This document shows positions 6,795 through 15,467 of a DNA stretch of 61,455 bases, in pieces; position 1 is the stretch's first letter, and the number at the start of each line of letters is the position of its first letter. This stretch comes from Anaerolineales bacterium (GTDB lineage: Bacteria > Chloroflexota > Anaerolineae > Anaerolineales > UBA6663). The notes below the pieces were generated by a model that worked only from the letters and a program-made list of their open reading frames with translations, was not told where the DNA came from and searched no databases. Location: contig JADLEU010000283.1 in the NCBI GenBank assembly GCA_020845955.1, forward strand, positions 1 through 61,455, in the 5' to 3' direction. Both the position numbers and the translations under genes were made by a program.

Positions 6795-8405
6795 CTAACC
6801 CTTGGCGCCGGGCGGCCTCTTCTTCTTCCCGGGCGGGTTCAGCATCTTGCGCACCTTCAACGCCAGGTGCACCGCCAGGCGCGTATCGGGGTTATTCATG
6901 TCTAGGCCCGCAATCTGCGAGATGCGCTCCATCCGATAGAGCAGCGAATTGCGGTGAATAAACAGCTTCTCCGCGGTCTGGCTAAGGTTCCCCAGTCGTT
7001 CGCAGAACGCCTCGAGGGTTTCCAGCAGGTCGCCGCCGCCCTCATATTGCAGCAGCGTCCCCAGCGCCTCCCGGCAAAAGGCCTCCAGCTCGGGGTTGCC
7101 TTCCAATTGAAACAACAGTCGGTACACCGACAGGTCGCCGAAGTACAAAGGCTTCTGCTCATGCAGCCGGGCCGCCATCGACACCGCCTGCGACGCCTCG
7201 CGGTACGAGTCCTTCCAATCTGGCAGTTCGGCCGCGGCCCGGCCGACACCGCCGTAGGCGTCGACCTGCGGGTACTCAGAGGCAGCCGCTTTCCGGATAG
7301 CCTGCGCCAGCGAGATCGCCGCCTCGGGCCGGTCCAATGCCGCCACGCTGCAGAACACCACCACCTCGCCGCCCCGCGGGCGGACCAGCGCGCTGACGCC
7401 TTGCTGCACCACCGACTGATTGACGAGGGTTTCCAGCCGACGCAGGCTGGGCGCCTCAGGCGTCGCCGCCCAACGCCAGACCAGCGCCACGTGTGGGGCG
7501 TCCGGCACGATGCCGATGCGCTGCGCCCAGCGCACCAACTCGTCGGTGGGCACGCTGCCCGTCAGCACGGCGTCGATAAAGTCGCCGTGGGCGCGTTTCT
7601 CGGCGTCGCTGACCGCCTTGGCCTTAGCCATCTCCAGCGCGCAGGCCGCAGCGCCGAATTCCACCACCAGTTGATCCAGCGCGTCCAGCTCGCCGGTTGG
7701 GCCAACCACCGAAAGATAGCCGCGCGCCATGCCCTGCGCCACAATCGGGCACACTAACCGTATCAGTCCGCCCGGCAGCGATTGGTCGCGCATGCCGGCC
7801 ATCGAGGCGGCCTGGCGCCGATCGCGCAACCCCTCGGGCAGTTGGCTGAACGAGCTCAGCGCGTCCAGCACAGCGGGCCATGCGTGGCTCATCGCCGGGG
7901 CCACGGCCTGAGCGAGGGACTTGAGGCGCTTATCCTGCACCACGACCGTTTTGCCGGTCAGGTCGAACATGGCCCGCGCCAGGCCTTCCAGCCCGGCGCC
8001 TTCCAAGACGCGCTGCATCAGAGTCTGCGACACCAGCGCGCCGCGCTCCATCAAGTACGATTGCCGGTTGACGATCAGCTCCAGGGCAGCGCGCTGGATG
8101 TCGCGCAGTGAGGCGCCTTCGGGCAGCACCACAGTCGCCACCGGCGCCGCCGCCGGAGCCGCCCCCCCGTCGGCGAGCACGGCCAGCCCTGCGATTCCTT
8201 TCGCCGCCCAGGCGGCCAACTCGCGCCGGCTGGGCACGCTGCCACACAACACGAAGTCGCCCTCCGCGGGCGTGACGCCGGCGCCAGCCATGACCACCCA
8301 GTTGACGACCTGATCGCGCGCCAGGTCCGCCGGCGCCTGGGTGCCGGTCGGAAAAGCGAGCCGCAGCAGCTCGCTCAGGGAAACTTCAGTCGTCGTTGTC
8401 GGCAC
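6795..8405 (-). CDS. PucR/CdaR-family transcriptional regulator
   Basis: 536-residue regulator. The C-terminal PucR-type helix-turn-helix is clear: NLSQTAEKLFIHRNSLLYRMERI followed by the NNPDTRLAVHLALKV helix, at about residues 470-520. Upstream is a GGDEF-like CdaR domain (YGGVGRAAAELPDWKDSYREA) and an N-terminal purine-catabolism/PucR-like region. Family members respond to small metabolites and usually activate nearby or distant catabolic genes. The start is a GTG; the nearest purine-rich stretch (GGGA) lies about eight bases upstream and is weak. The nearest genes, lysC and a chloride channel, give no obvious target. Confidence 0.85.
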   Translation of the reverse strand: MPTTTTEVSLSELLRLAFPTGTQAPADLARDQVVNWVVMAGAGVTPAEGDFVLCGSVPSRRELAAWAAKGIAGLAVLADGGAAPAAAPVATVVLPEGASLRDIQRAALELIVNRQSYLMERGALVSQTLMQRVLEGAGLEGLARAMFDLTGKTVVVQDKRLKSLAQAVAPAMSHAWPAVLDALSSFSQLPEGLRDRRQAASMAGMRDQSLPGGLIRLVCPIVAQGMARGYLSVVGPTGELDALDQLVVEFGAAACALEMAKAKAVSDAEKRAHGDFIDAVLTGSVPTDELVRWAQRIGIVPDAPHVALVWRWAATPEAPSLRRLETLVNQSVVQQGVSALVRPRGGEVVVFCSVAALDRPEAAISLAQAIRKAAASEYPQVDAYGGVGRAAAELPDWKDSYREASQAVSMAARLHEQKPLYFGDLSVYRLLFQLEGNPELEAFCREALGTLLQYEGGGDLLETLEAFCERLGNLSQTAEKLFIHRNSLLYRMERISQIAGLDMNNPDTRLAVHLALKVRKMLNPPGKKKRPPGAKG

Positions 8406-8533
8406 AGAGTTATTCCGCGCGTGCGTGAAAGGCCCCTCCGCTCAGGCCGATGATAGTAACAGAAATCGCATAAATCAGCCAATCCGAACGGTATTTGATT
8501 GGCCCGGGAAAGATGCGATCCACCCGCTCCGCC

Positions 8534-10336
8534 TCAAGCCTGTCGCTTCGTCACTTGCGACAGCCGCGGCAGCACCCAGCGTCGCTCGCGGACGTCCTCG
8601 TCCGTCAACTGCCGCAGCCGCGCCTCCATGATACCCGTGCGGCCCAGGTAGCCGACCAGACAGCGCGGATCCTCCCGGCTGACGACCGGCAGCCGGCCGA
8701 CGTTATTCCGCAGCATGCGGTTGACGGCCTCGCGCAGCGGCTCGTCGGGAAAGGCCCGTAGCACGCTGCGGGTGCCGGCTTCCAACACGGTGAGCTGCGC
8801 GGCGTTCTCAAGCTCCAAGGCGCGCAGCACATCGCCGCGGGTAACAATGCCCACCAGGTGGCCGTTGCTGTCGACGATCGGCGTGCCCTGCCGGCGAGCC
8901 AGCGGCGAATCGCCGCGGCCGATCAAGTCGGAGTACGCCACGACCGGCAGGCTGGCCGCGATGGTCGGCGGGTCCGGGTCCATCACATCGCCCACGCGCA
9001 GGGTATCGAGGGGATCGACGCTGTACTCGTAAGCGATGTGGTGTCCGCGCCGCGCGACCTTTTCAGTCAGGATCGACCGCCGCAAGAGCAGCACCGTCGC
9101 GGCCTGCGCCGCCACGCAGCCGAGGAACACCGCCGGGAGCGCGTTCAAGTCGTGGGTCACTTCCAGCGTAAAGACCGTGGCGGCCAGCGGCGAGCGCATC
9201 GTTCCGCCCATCATGGCCGCCATGGCCACCATCGCCCACAACCCAGCGTCTCCGACCGGCAGCATGGGCGCCGCCAGGGCCCCCAGCGCGCCGCCCACGA
9301 TCAACAGCGGCGCCAGCACCCCACCGGACGTGCCCGAGCCGAGCGCGATGGCCCACACGACGGCCTTGGCCGTCAAGAGCCCAATCACAGCCGCTCCGAC
9401 CAACTCGCCCCGCAGCAGTTGATGAATGACATCATAGCCCACGCCCAGCACGCGCGGCTCGATCAGACCGCCCACGCCCACTACTAACCCGCCCAGCGCC
9501 GGCCACCACATCCAGTGGATCGGCAGCCGCTCGAACAACTCCTCCGCCCCGTAGACCATGTTCGTCAGCAGGCCCGAGACGAGCCCCGCCGCCAGGCCGA
9601 TGAGCACGGCCAGGACCAGGGTCTCGACGTGCAGCACGGCGTGCGGCGCCACCGGAAAGATAGGACCGTCGCCCAGCACGTAGTCGCGCAAGACGCCGGC
9701 CGTGGCGGCTGCCGCGGCCACTGGGATGAAGCTGCGCGGCTTCCATTCGAACAGCAGCAACTCGACCGCGAGCAGCACAGCGGCCAGCGGGGCGGCAAAG
9801 ATGGCCGCCATCCCGGCCGCGGCGCCAGCCGCCAGCAAGATGCGGCGCTCGACCGCCGAGAGGTGAAAGAACTGCCCGAACAACGAGCCGAACGCACCAC
9901 CGGTCATAATGATCGGCCCCTCCGCGCCAAACGGGCCTCCGGTGCCAATGGAGATAGCCGACGATACTGGCTTGAGGACGGCTACCTTGGGCTCGATACG
10001 GCTGCGCGCGATCAAGATTGCCTCCAGCGCCTCGGGGATGCCGTGACCGCGGATCTTCGACGAGCCATAGCGCGCCATCAGGCCGACCGCCAGGCCGCCG
10101 AGCGCCGGGATCAACACCGCGATCAGCCCAAGTTGATTAGCGGCCGGCGTAGCGCCTCCATCCGACAGACGCTGGAAATACGCCAGGTTCGTGATAACAT
10201 CAATCAGCCAAATCAGCGTATACGCTACGACCACGCTGATCACCCCTACCGCCGCTGCCATCAGCGCCAGGGCCAGCACCCGCCGGTCCATCGTGAAGTC
10301 GGCCAGGCGGTCCGAATCCTTTGAAAGGGCTGTCAT
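8534..10336 (-). CDS. ClC-family chloride channel/antiporter with C-terminal CBS pair
   Basis: 600-residue membrane protein. The N-terminal 430 residues carry the ClC signatures: HGIPE (variant of GSGIP), GTGGPFGAEGPI with the gating Glu preserved, and GTSGGVLAPLL where the usual Phe of GxFxP is replaced. The gating Glu suggests either a channel or a Cl-/H+ exchanger. Two CBS domains follow (DVMDPDPPTI to GDVLRALELE, then TVLEAGTRS to LVGYLGRTGI), probable nucleotide sensors. AAGGAGG eight bases before this ATG decides the start; the longer reading adds 13 unlikely residues. It is divergent from a MarR regulator. Confidence 0.92.
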   Translation of the reverse strand: MTALSKDSDRLADFTMDRRVLALALMAAAVGVISVVVAYTLIWLIDVITNLAYFQRLSDGGATPAANQLGLIAVLIPALGGLAVGLMARYGSSKIRGHGIPEALEAILIARSRIEPKVAVLKPVSSAISIGTGGPFGAEGPIIMTGGAFGSLFGQFFHLSAVERRILLAAGAAAGMAAIFAAPLAAVLLAVELLLFEWKPRSFIPVAAAAATAGVLRDYVLGDGPIFPVAPHAVLHVETLVLAVLIGLAAGLVSGLLTNMVYGAEELFERLPIHWMWWPALGGLVVGVGGLIEPRVLGVGYDVIHQLLRGELVGAAVIGLLTAKAVVWAIALGSGTSGGVLAPLLIVGGALGALAAPMLPVGDAGLWAMVAMAAMMGGTMRSPLAATVFTLEVTHDLNALPAVFLGCVAAQAATVLLLRRSILTEKVARRGHHIAYEYSVDPLDTLRVGDVMDPDPPTIAASLPVVAYSDLIGRGDSPLARRQGTPIVDSNGHLVGIVTRGDVLRALELENAAQLTVLEAGTRSVLRAFPDEPLREAVNRMLRNNVGRLPVVSREDPRCLVGYLGRTGIMEARLRQLTDEDVRERRWVLPRLSQVTKRQA

Positions 10337-10383
10337 GCCAATATCCTCCTTCCAGGCAAGCACACAAACTCCCATTATATCGC

Positions 10384-10396
10384 ATTACGATGTAAT
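10384..10396. promoter_or_regulatory. Candidate MarR operator between divergent clc and marR genes
   Basis: The inverted repeat ATTAC-GAT-GTAAT lies in the 90-base gap between the two divergent starts, next to the AT-rich CATTATATCGC segment. MarR proteins usually bind such short palindromes at their own promoter, so it is a plausible operator for both genes. This is inference from position and symmetry. Confidence 0.4.
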
Positions 10397-10426
10397 CTAG
10401 AGGACTTGCCGAAGGAGGCGCCGCCG

Positions 10427-10831
10427 ATGCCAGTCACCCAAGCCGAGTACGCCGCGCTGGCCAATTTCCGCTATGCGATCCGCCAGTTCCTGCGATTTAG
10501 CGAGGAAGCCGCCAGCCAATTAGGGTTGACGGCACAGCAACATCAGGCACTGCTGGCCATCAGGGGATTTCCGCAGCGCGATGCGCTGACGGTCGGCGAG
10601 CTGGCCGAGCGCCTGCAGGTCCGCCACCACAGCGCCGTCGGCCTGGTCAATCGCCTGGAGAAACAGGGGTTGGTTATGCGCCGGCCCAGTCCGGCCGACC
10701 GGCGCCAGGTTTACGTCGCCCTCAGCGCCCGCGGTGCCGATATGCTCGAGCACCTCACGGCAGCCCATCGCGCCGAGGTCCGGCGCATCGGCCCGCAGCT
10801 TCGTGCGCTGCTGAAGGTCGTGGGCGAATAG
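10427..10831 (+). CDS. MarR-family transcriptional regulator
   Basis: 134 residues with the MarR winged helix: LTVGELAERLQVRHHSAVGLVNRLEKQGLV forms helix-turn-helix and recognition helix, and RRPSPADRRQVYVALS is the wing with the conserved DRR. AAGGAGG eight bases before this ATG fixes the start, eliminating an upstream TTG. It is divergent from the ClC gene and a palindrome lies between them, so the chloride channel is its likeliest target. No ligand can be inferred. Confidence 0.9.
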   Translation: MPVTQAEYAALANFRYAIRQFLRFSEEAASQLGLTAQQHQALLAIRGFPQRDALTVGELAERLQVRHHSAVGLVNRLEKQGLVMRRPSPADRRQVYVALSARGADMLEHLTAAHRAEVRRIGPQLRALLKVVGE

Positions 10832-10837
10832 CGGCGG

Positions 10838-11629
10838 CTAATACATCGCCTTGTACGTTCCTCCATCCAGCGCCAGCATCACGCCCGTCAGATAGCTGGA
10901 CGCCGGCGAGCACAGGAAGGCGGCGACGTTGGCGAACTCTTGCGGATCGCCGATGCGGCCCAAGGCCGCCCCCGCGGCCTGCTTCCTGGTTTCCTCTTCC
11001 ACAGTGGTGCCGGCGCGGCGCGCCAGGTCTTCCAGCAGATGCTGAACGCGCTGTGTCGCCACGAAGGCCGGCAGGATGCTGTTGAAGCGGATGCCCTCGC
11101 CGCCCAGTTCCAGCGCCAACGACTTCGTCAGCCCGATCACGGCCATGCGAATGGAGGTGGACAGGATCAAGTTGGCAATCGGCTGCTTGACGGCAAGAGA
11201 CGTGATCGTCAACACCGCCGGCGTCGGCGACTTCCGCAGATGCGGCAGCGCCGCGCGGATGAGGCGCACGGCGCTCATCAGCTGCAGGTCGATCGCTTTG
11301 CGCCAGGCCTCGTCGTCAAAGTCCTCGAAGGCGCCAGGTGGCGGGCCGCCTGTGTTGGTAACCAGGATATCCAACCCCCCGAAGTGTTGGGCGGCGCCGG
11401 CGACCATCCGCTCGACGTCGGCGGCCGAGGTGACGTCGCCTGGCGCCGCGAACACCTGGCCGCCGGTCTCGGCGCTGAGATCGGCGGCAATGCTCACCAG
11501 CTTGGCGGCCTCGCGCCCGTTGATGACCACGCGCGCCCCCTCTCGCGCCAGCTGGCGCGCGGTGGCACCGCCCAGACCGCGGCTGGACGCGGCCACCAAA
11601 GCCACCTTATCTTTTAGTCCGAGGTCCAT
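10838..11629 (-). CDS. SDR-family oxidoreductase with non-canonical active site
   Basis: 263-residue short-chain dehydrogenase/reductase. The cofactor motif is AASSRGLG, NTGG replaces the usual NNAG, and the C-terminal LDGGTYKAM follows the typical SDR pattern. Where classical SDRs have Ser...Tyr-xxx-Lys, this one reads TSLAVKQPIANLILSTSIRMA, so the Tyr is Ser and the Lys is Arg. The whole NLxLSxxxRxAV block is shared by a known subgroup of SDRs, so this is a subgroup trait rather than damage. Starts four bases after the stop of the cyclophilin gene, likely one operon. Confidence 0.85.
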   Translation of the reverse strand: MDLGLKDKVALVAASSRGLGGATARQLAREGARVVINGREAAKLVSIAADLSAETGGQVFAAPGDVTSAADVERMVAGAAQHFGGLDILVTNTGGPPPGAFEDFDDEAWRKAIDLQLMSAVRLIRAALPHLRKSPTPAVLTITSLAVKQPIANLILSTSIRMAVIGLTKSLALELGGEGIRFNSILPAFVATQRVQHLLEDLARRAGTTVEEETRKQAAGAALGRIGDPQEFANVAAFLCSPASSYLTGVMLALDGGTYKAMY

Positions 11630-11633
11630 AGGC

Positions 11634-12971
11634 TCAACGCGTCGCGATAGTGATCGTTTTGATAGTGTCCGCCGTGGTCAGGCGGGCGGCCACGTCCAAT
11701 CCTTCGGTCACGGTGCCAAACGTGGTGTAGTCGACGTCCAATCCTGGATTCTCACCCAGCAGAATGTAGAATTCGCTGCCACTCGATCCGAACGAGTCCG
11801 GCCGGTACCAATAACCCAGCGAGCCGGCAGTGTGTTGTCGCACCACTTCAGGAGGTACGCTGTAACCGATATCGCTGTCGGGCTCGCCGGAGGGCGATCC
11901 GCTCAGCACGAATAGGTCTGGCTCGGCGTAGTTGATGGGAAAGTTGTCCCAGTAGCCCAGGTTGGCCAGCACCACGAAGTTGTTGACGCTCTCGGGCGCG
12001 TCGGCGGCGTATAGCTCAACCACGATCGTGCCCTGGCTCGTCTCGATGGTAGCCACGAAGTCCTGGCTCGGGTCGATGCTCATCGCGGGCCGCCCGGTAT
12101 AGAGGTTCTCACGCTCTTCGATGGCCAGGTCCGCCAGCGGCCGGCCCTCGGTCGGCTCGGGCGCCACCGGCACCGGCGTCGCCGTCGGCGGCGGCAGCAG
12201 GCTCTCGGCGACTTCGCTGATCTCGACCGTTTGCAGCGTGTCACCCGCGAAGTCGGGGTCCAGCTGCGGGTCGCGCAGCCGCAGCGCCAGGGCGACTTCC
12301 ATTCCCGCCACCACCTTGCCGAAGATTGTGTGCTTGCCGGTCAGGTGCGGGGTCGGAACGAACGTGATAAAGAACTGGCTGCCGTTGGTGTCGGCGCCCG
12401 AGTTGGCCATGGCCAATAGCCCTGGCTCGTCAAAGCGCAGATCGGGATGGAACTCGTCTGGAAAGCTGTATCCAGGCCCGCCCGCGCCCGTACCGGTCGG
12501 GTCGCCGCCCTGCGCCATGAAACCGTCCAGCACCCGGTGGAACGTGGTGTTGTCGTAATAGCCAGCGCGCGCCAGGAAAACAAAATTGTTGGCTGTGACG
12601 GGCGCCTTGTCGGCCAGCAGTTCCACCACGATGTCGCCTTTATCGGTCTTTAACGTGGCCAGATAGATTTTGCTGGGGTCGATGGCCATTTCAGGCGGCG
12701 ACGGCCAGGTGAGTCGGCGGTCGCCGCTGGCGGAGGCATCGGCAGCGGCGGCCGGCGTGGGCGGCGCCGCTGTGTCCGGCGGCTGCCCCGCGGGCAGCGC
12801 ATCGGTTGGCAGCAGCAAGCTGGCGCCCGCATCGTTGGCCGGCGCCGGCGGTGTGCACGCAGCCACCAAAATCACTACCAGGGCACCCAATAAGAAAACT
12901 AGGCACAACGGTTTGCTTCGAGGCACGAGCTTTGCTCCAGTCTTCACCACTGGCGAGAGATCGCGTTTCAT
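11634..12971 (-). CDS. Cyclophilin-type peptidyl-prolyl isomerase lipoprotein with two cyclophilin domains
   Basis: About 445 residues. A hydrophobic segment ending in VAAC is a lipoprotein signal, so the protein is anchored outside the membrane; a low-complexity Pro/Ala linker follows. Domain 1 (about residues 95-255) has intact cyclophilin catalytic features: [14 protein letters not shown] with the catalytic Arg, GSQFFI and LTGKHTIFG. Domain 2 (about 300-445) keeps the fold pattern but lacks FHR and the Gln, reading [14 protein letters not shown], so it is probably inactive and may bind peptides. The start is uncertain: TATAAT overlaps this ATG, so GTG codons at 12950 or 12947 are alternatives. 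Confidence 0.88.
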   Translation of the reverse strand: MKRDLSPVVKTGAKLVPRSKPLCLVFLLGALVVILVAACTPPAPANDAGASLLLPTDALPAGQPPDTAAPPTPAAAADASASGDRRLTWPSPPEMAIDPSKIYLATLKTDKGDIVVELLADKAPVTANNFVFLARAGYYDNTTFHRVLDGFMAQGGDPTGTGAGGPGYSFPDEFHPDLRFDEPGLLAMANSGADTNGSQFFITFVPTPHLTGKHTIFGKVVAGMEVALALRLRDPQLDPDFAGDTLQTVEISEVAESLLPPPTATPVPVAPEPTEGRPLADLAIEERENLYTGRPAMSIDPSQDFVATIETSQGTIVVELYAADAPESVNNFVVLANLGYWDNFPINYAEPDLFVLSGSPSGEPDSDIGYSVPPEVVRQHTAGSLGYWYRPDSFGSSGSEFYILLGENPGLDVDYTTFGTVTEGLDVAARLTTADTIKTITIATR

Positions 12972-13274
12972 TATACATGTGTGACGAGCGGCGCCTGGCC
13001 AGCCATCCGTAATGGCTTGCACTGACAGCTTCAGCTAGGCCCGAGATCGTCCAACGTCCCGGCCAGGGTCAGCGCCGCGCCACCGACGAAGCCGAACGAC
13101 ACGCCGCCAGCGCCAGCAGCTCCGCTGCTTTAGCCCTACCGCTCCATCGCTCATGCCAGCGGTTCCGAGCGTGCTCTTGGCCCCGCCCCTAAGCGGCCTC
13201 GCCTGAACTGCCTGTCGCCCTCCGGCGGGGATCCTGCGGCAGTCCTTCCGCGAAACATCTTTTGGCCGGTCGCC

Positions 13275-13280
13275 TATAAT
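13275..13280 (+). promoter_or_regulatory. -10 element giving a leaderless start for the nuclease-like gene
   Basis: TATAAT ends seven bases before the ATG at 13288, so transcription should begin at or within a base or two of the start codon. No convincing -35 hexamer is seen 16-18 bases upstream. Confidence 0.55.
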
Positions 13281-13287
13281 ACTGCAT

Positions 13288-14229
13288 ATGCCCAACCCGG
13301 CCATGCTCGCCGCGCGGCGCCGCAGCATCGAGGCGAACATCTTCCCCTATGCCCGCGCTGCCATCGACGCGTGGGGCAGCTTTCGCTGGCATGGCGCAGC
13401 CGGCGAGGCGTGCGACGCCTACAAAGAGCACTCGTCGCAGGCGCTGTCCATTGACGTCTTCGGCACGCTTAAGCGCCACCCCGCTCGCCACGCCGTCTTC
13501 AACGCGCTGGCCGCCGATCTCGGCCTACCGGCGGACGGTCCCTGGGAGGTGACTCTCGAATGGCACGATCCCGACAAAGTTATGGCGGAGAAGCAGCCCA
13601 CCTGGGTTGACGCCGTCGCGCGCGGCCCGGGGAGTTTGATCTTGTTCGAGTGCAAGTTCACCGAGCCGGACGGCGGCAGTTGCTCACAGACCCATCCGAT
13701 CGCCTCTGGCCGCCGCCGCGGCACCCGGCAGTGCACGGGAAACTACCTCTTGCAGGCCAACCCGGCCAACAGCCACACGTCCCGCTGCGCGCTGACGGCT
13801 AAAGGGATCCGCTATTGGGACCTGATCCCCGAGGTCTTTGGCTATGCCGCCGATCTCGACTACGCCCCCTGCCCATTTGCGGGGCCTTGGTTTCAGTGGA
13901 TGCGCAACCTCACCACCTGCGCCGCCGTCGGCCGCGCGCAGGGCTTGCAACCGGCCTTTGTGGTCGTCTACGCCGACGGCCCCGGGCTGCCCATGGCTGC
14001 CCGCGTCGGCGGCCCCGATTGGCGTTGGCTCGAGGCGCGCGTCAACCTCGCGGCCGTCACCTTTCGGGCCCTCTCGTACCAGGCCCTGCTTGCGCTGGCC
14101 GCTTCGGCCGCTCCCCCAGATCCTATCTGGCCGGAGTTGTTGAAGTGGGTGCAGCGAAAAATCGCCAGCGTGTGCGGCATACAATCCTGGGACTACGAAG
14201 CAAACCCGCACGCGGACGGTCACAACTAA
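13288..14229 (+). CDS. PD-(D/E)XK nuclease-like protein
   Basis: 313 residues. The block TWVDAVA (Asp108) followed by SLILFECKFTEPDGGSCSQ (Glu121, Lys123) fits the D-(E)xK active site of restriction-endonuclease-fold proteins, in particular the PGN_0703-like putative endonucleases; five Cys residues follow the motif. There is no methyltransferase or other restriction-modification gene beside it, so a solitary host role or a remnant defence gene are both possible. A perfect -10 box seven bases before the ATG and the lack of a ribosome-binding site suggest leaderless translation. The family name is from memory of the motif and needs a profile search. Confidence 0.6.
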   Translation: MPNPAMLAARRRSIEANIFPYARAAIDAWGSFRWHGAAGEACDAYKEHSSQALSIDVFGTLKRHPARHAVFNALAADLGLPADGPWEVTLEWHDPDKVMAEKQPTWVDAVARGPGSLILFECKFTEPDGGSCSQTHPIASGRRRGTRQCTGNYLLQANPANSHTSRCALTAKGIRYWDLIPEVFGYAADLDYAPCPFAGPWFQWMRNLTTCAAVGRAQGLQPAFVVVYADGPGLPMAARVGGPDWRWLEARVNLAAVTFRALSYQALLALAASAAPPDPIWPELLKWVQRKIASVCGIQSWDYEANPHADGHN

Positions 14230-14400
14230 GTTCAACTGGCTGCGCGGCAAGCCCGACAGATTTCCGCGTTATGTCGTGCTCGCAACGCGTTCGACCGCCA
14301 AACGTTGGGCGGGCGTCATGCAAAGCAATTGGCGGCCCGTCATAATGGGCACCGGCATCTCACCCGGGCAGTCCTCACGCCTGGCTCGGAGGCCGCCGAA

Positions 14401-15003
14401 ATGCCGCACACCCACTTCGCCTGGCCTGTCGCGTTTCATACCACCCGGGCCTCACTGCTCTTGGGCGCTGGGCTAGCCGCAGCGCTCCTGGCCGGCTGCG
14501 CCGGCAGCCGCCTCGCGCCGACTGCCATGACAAAGCCCGAGACCCAACTCGTGGTCGAGGCACGCGGCGAATCCCGTGTTAGCGGCAATCGCGGCAATGA
14601 CCGATTAGGCGATCCGCGCGCCGGCGTGTCTTTCGACTTCGCCACGCCCACCTGGGTGCCGCCTGGCTTCCACCCGATCGACGCTGTCAGCCTGCCGGCC
14701 GATGCCGACTGGGTGCTGCTCGGTTGGGAGCAGGGCGCCGGTGACCGCATCGACCTGGTCATCAGCCCCCACCTCCCCGACCTGCCCGACGGTCCCGCGC
14801 GGGTCGTCACGTCCGTCTCCGTGAACGGTCAGCCGGGCTTGCTCATGCTGGGCCTGAGCCGCGAGGATCCGGAAGGTTGGGATCCCACCCTCCAGACGAT
14901 TTTGGCCTGGCAGGCCGGCGAGGTTCACTACGCCCTCGCCGCCACTGGCGCGAGCGCCACAGCCTATGACCTGCTGCGCATGGCCGAATCATCAATGAAC
15001 TGA
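14401..15003 (+). CDS. Predicted lipoprotein, DUF4367-like
   Basis: 200 residues. A hydrophobic segment ending in LLAGC marks a lipidated N-terminus at about residue 38. The mature part has the pattern TPTWVPPGFHPIDAVSL and a beta-rich body typical of the DUF4367 / outer-membrane-lipoprotein-sorting-like extracytoplasmic domains that often accompany sigma factors; no sigma gene is adjacent here. GGAGG eight bases before this ATG selects the start over an in-frame ATG at 14305. Function unknown; a 14-bp perfect hairpin follows the stop. Confidence 0.7.
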   Translation: MPHTHFAWPVAFHTTRASLLLGAGLAAALLAGCAGSRLAPTAMTKPETQLVVEARGESRVSGNRGNDRLGDPRAGVSFDFATPTWVPPGFHPIDAVSLPADADWVLLGWEQGAGDRIDLVISPHLPDLPDGPARVVTSVSVNGQPGLLMLGLSREDPEGWDPTLQTILAWQAGEVHYALAATGASATAYDLLRMAESSMN

Positions 15004-15029
15004 GCACCCACGCCGGCGCTTCGGGAATG

Positions 15030-15060
15030 AGAAGCGCTCGTCATCCTGACGAGCGCTTCT
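15030..15060. terminator. Bidirectional hairpin between the lipoprotein gene and tRNA-Glu
   Basis: AGAAGCGCTCGTCA (15030-15043) and TGACGAGCGCTTCT (15047-15060) form a perfect 14-bp stem with a three-base loop. There is no long T run on either side (GGCATTT on the plus strand), but its place between convergent transcripts suits a terminator. Confidence 0.7.
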
Positions 15061-15066
15061 GGCATT

Positions 15067-15142
15067 TGGTGCCCCTACGGGGACTCGAACCCCGGTTTTG
15101 GCCTTGAGAGGGCCACGTCCTGGGCCACTAGACGATAGGGGC
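15067..15142 (-). tRNA. tRNA-Glu (CTC)
   Basis: On the minus strand the acceptor GCCCCTA pairs with TAGGGGC, with D-loop TAGTGGCC, anticodon loop CTCTCAA (anticodon CTC, reading GAG), and T arm CCGGGGTTCGAGTCCCCG. The discriminator base and an encoded CCA end follow. Confidence 0.95.
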
Positions 15143-15161
15143 GTTCCACACCGCGGCGGGC

Positions 15162-15191
15162 ATTGTACCATGGCGTTTGTCTCAGCGTCAA
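15162..15191 (-). promoter_or_regulatory. Promoter of tRNA-Glu
   Basis: On the minus strand -35 TTGACG (complement of 15186-15191), an 18-base spacer and -10 TACAAT (complement of 15162-15167) lie 19 bases before the tRNA 5' end. Confidence 0.65.
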
Positions 15192-15280
15192 TTCAATCGT
15201 GCCTATGCGTTGCCGTGGTATTCCGGCCGGGTTTCTTGAGCGCCGGCGCGGAGGCGCGAGGCGCGACCTGATGCGGCGCA

Positions 15281-15310
15281 TTGACAGAAATCCCGGGCTT
15301 CGGCTATAAT
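15281..15310 (+). promoter_or_regulatory. Consensus promoter of the rplU-rpmA operon
   Basis: TTGACA (15281-15286), an 18-base spacer and TATAAT (15305-15310), a full consensus match. Transcription would start near 15317, leaving a leader of about 150 bases before rplU that contains a GGCGCC/GGCGCC hairpin at about 15353-15369. Confidence 0.8.
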
Positions 15311-15467
15311 TTCGTTCCGTTGCCCTGGCCTGCGCTGGGGCATATTGCCGTCGGCGCCCGTCTGGCGCCATCAACCAGTCTTCCCCGCGCGTCGGCCCTC
15401 TTGCAGTAACTGCCGCACCCGGATCGGGCCCCGGCCGGCCGCGGCGAAGCGAGGATTGGAGATCACG

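Noticed and set aside
5145-6905. 586-codon plus-strand open frame opposite aspartate kinase
   Set aside because: It is antisense to lysC; the product is Arg/His/Gly-rich with no domain, a typical shadow of high-GC coding sequence.
13023-13287. Minus-strand peptide-like stretch ending in [15 protein letters not shown]
   Set aside because: Twenty to thirty codons after an in-frame stop look protein-like, but no start, length or family supports a gene.
15317-15467. Possible ribosomal-protein L21 leader RNA
   Set aside because: The leader is long and has a GGCGCC hairpin, but no match to a known r-protein leader consensus could be seen by eye, so it is only noted with the promoter.
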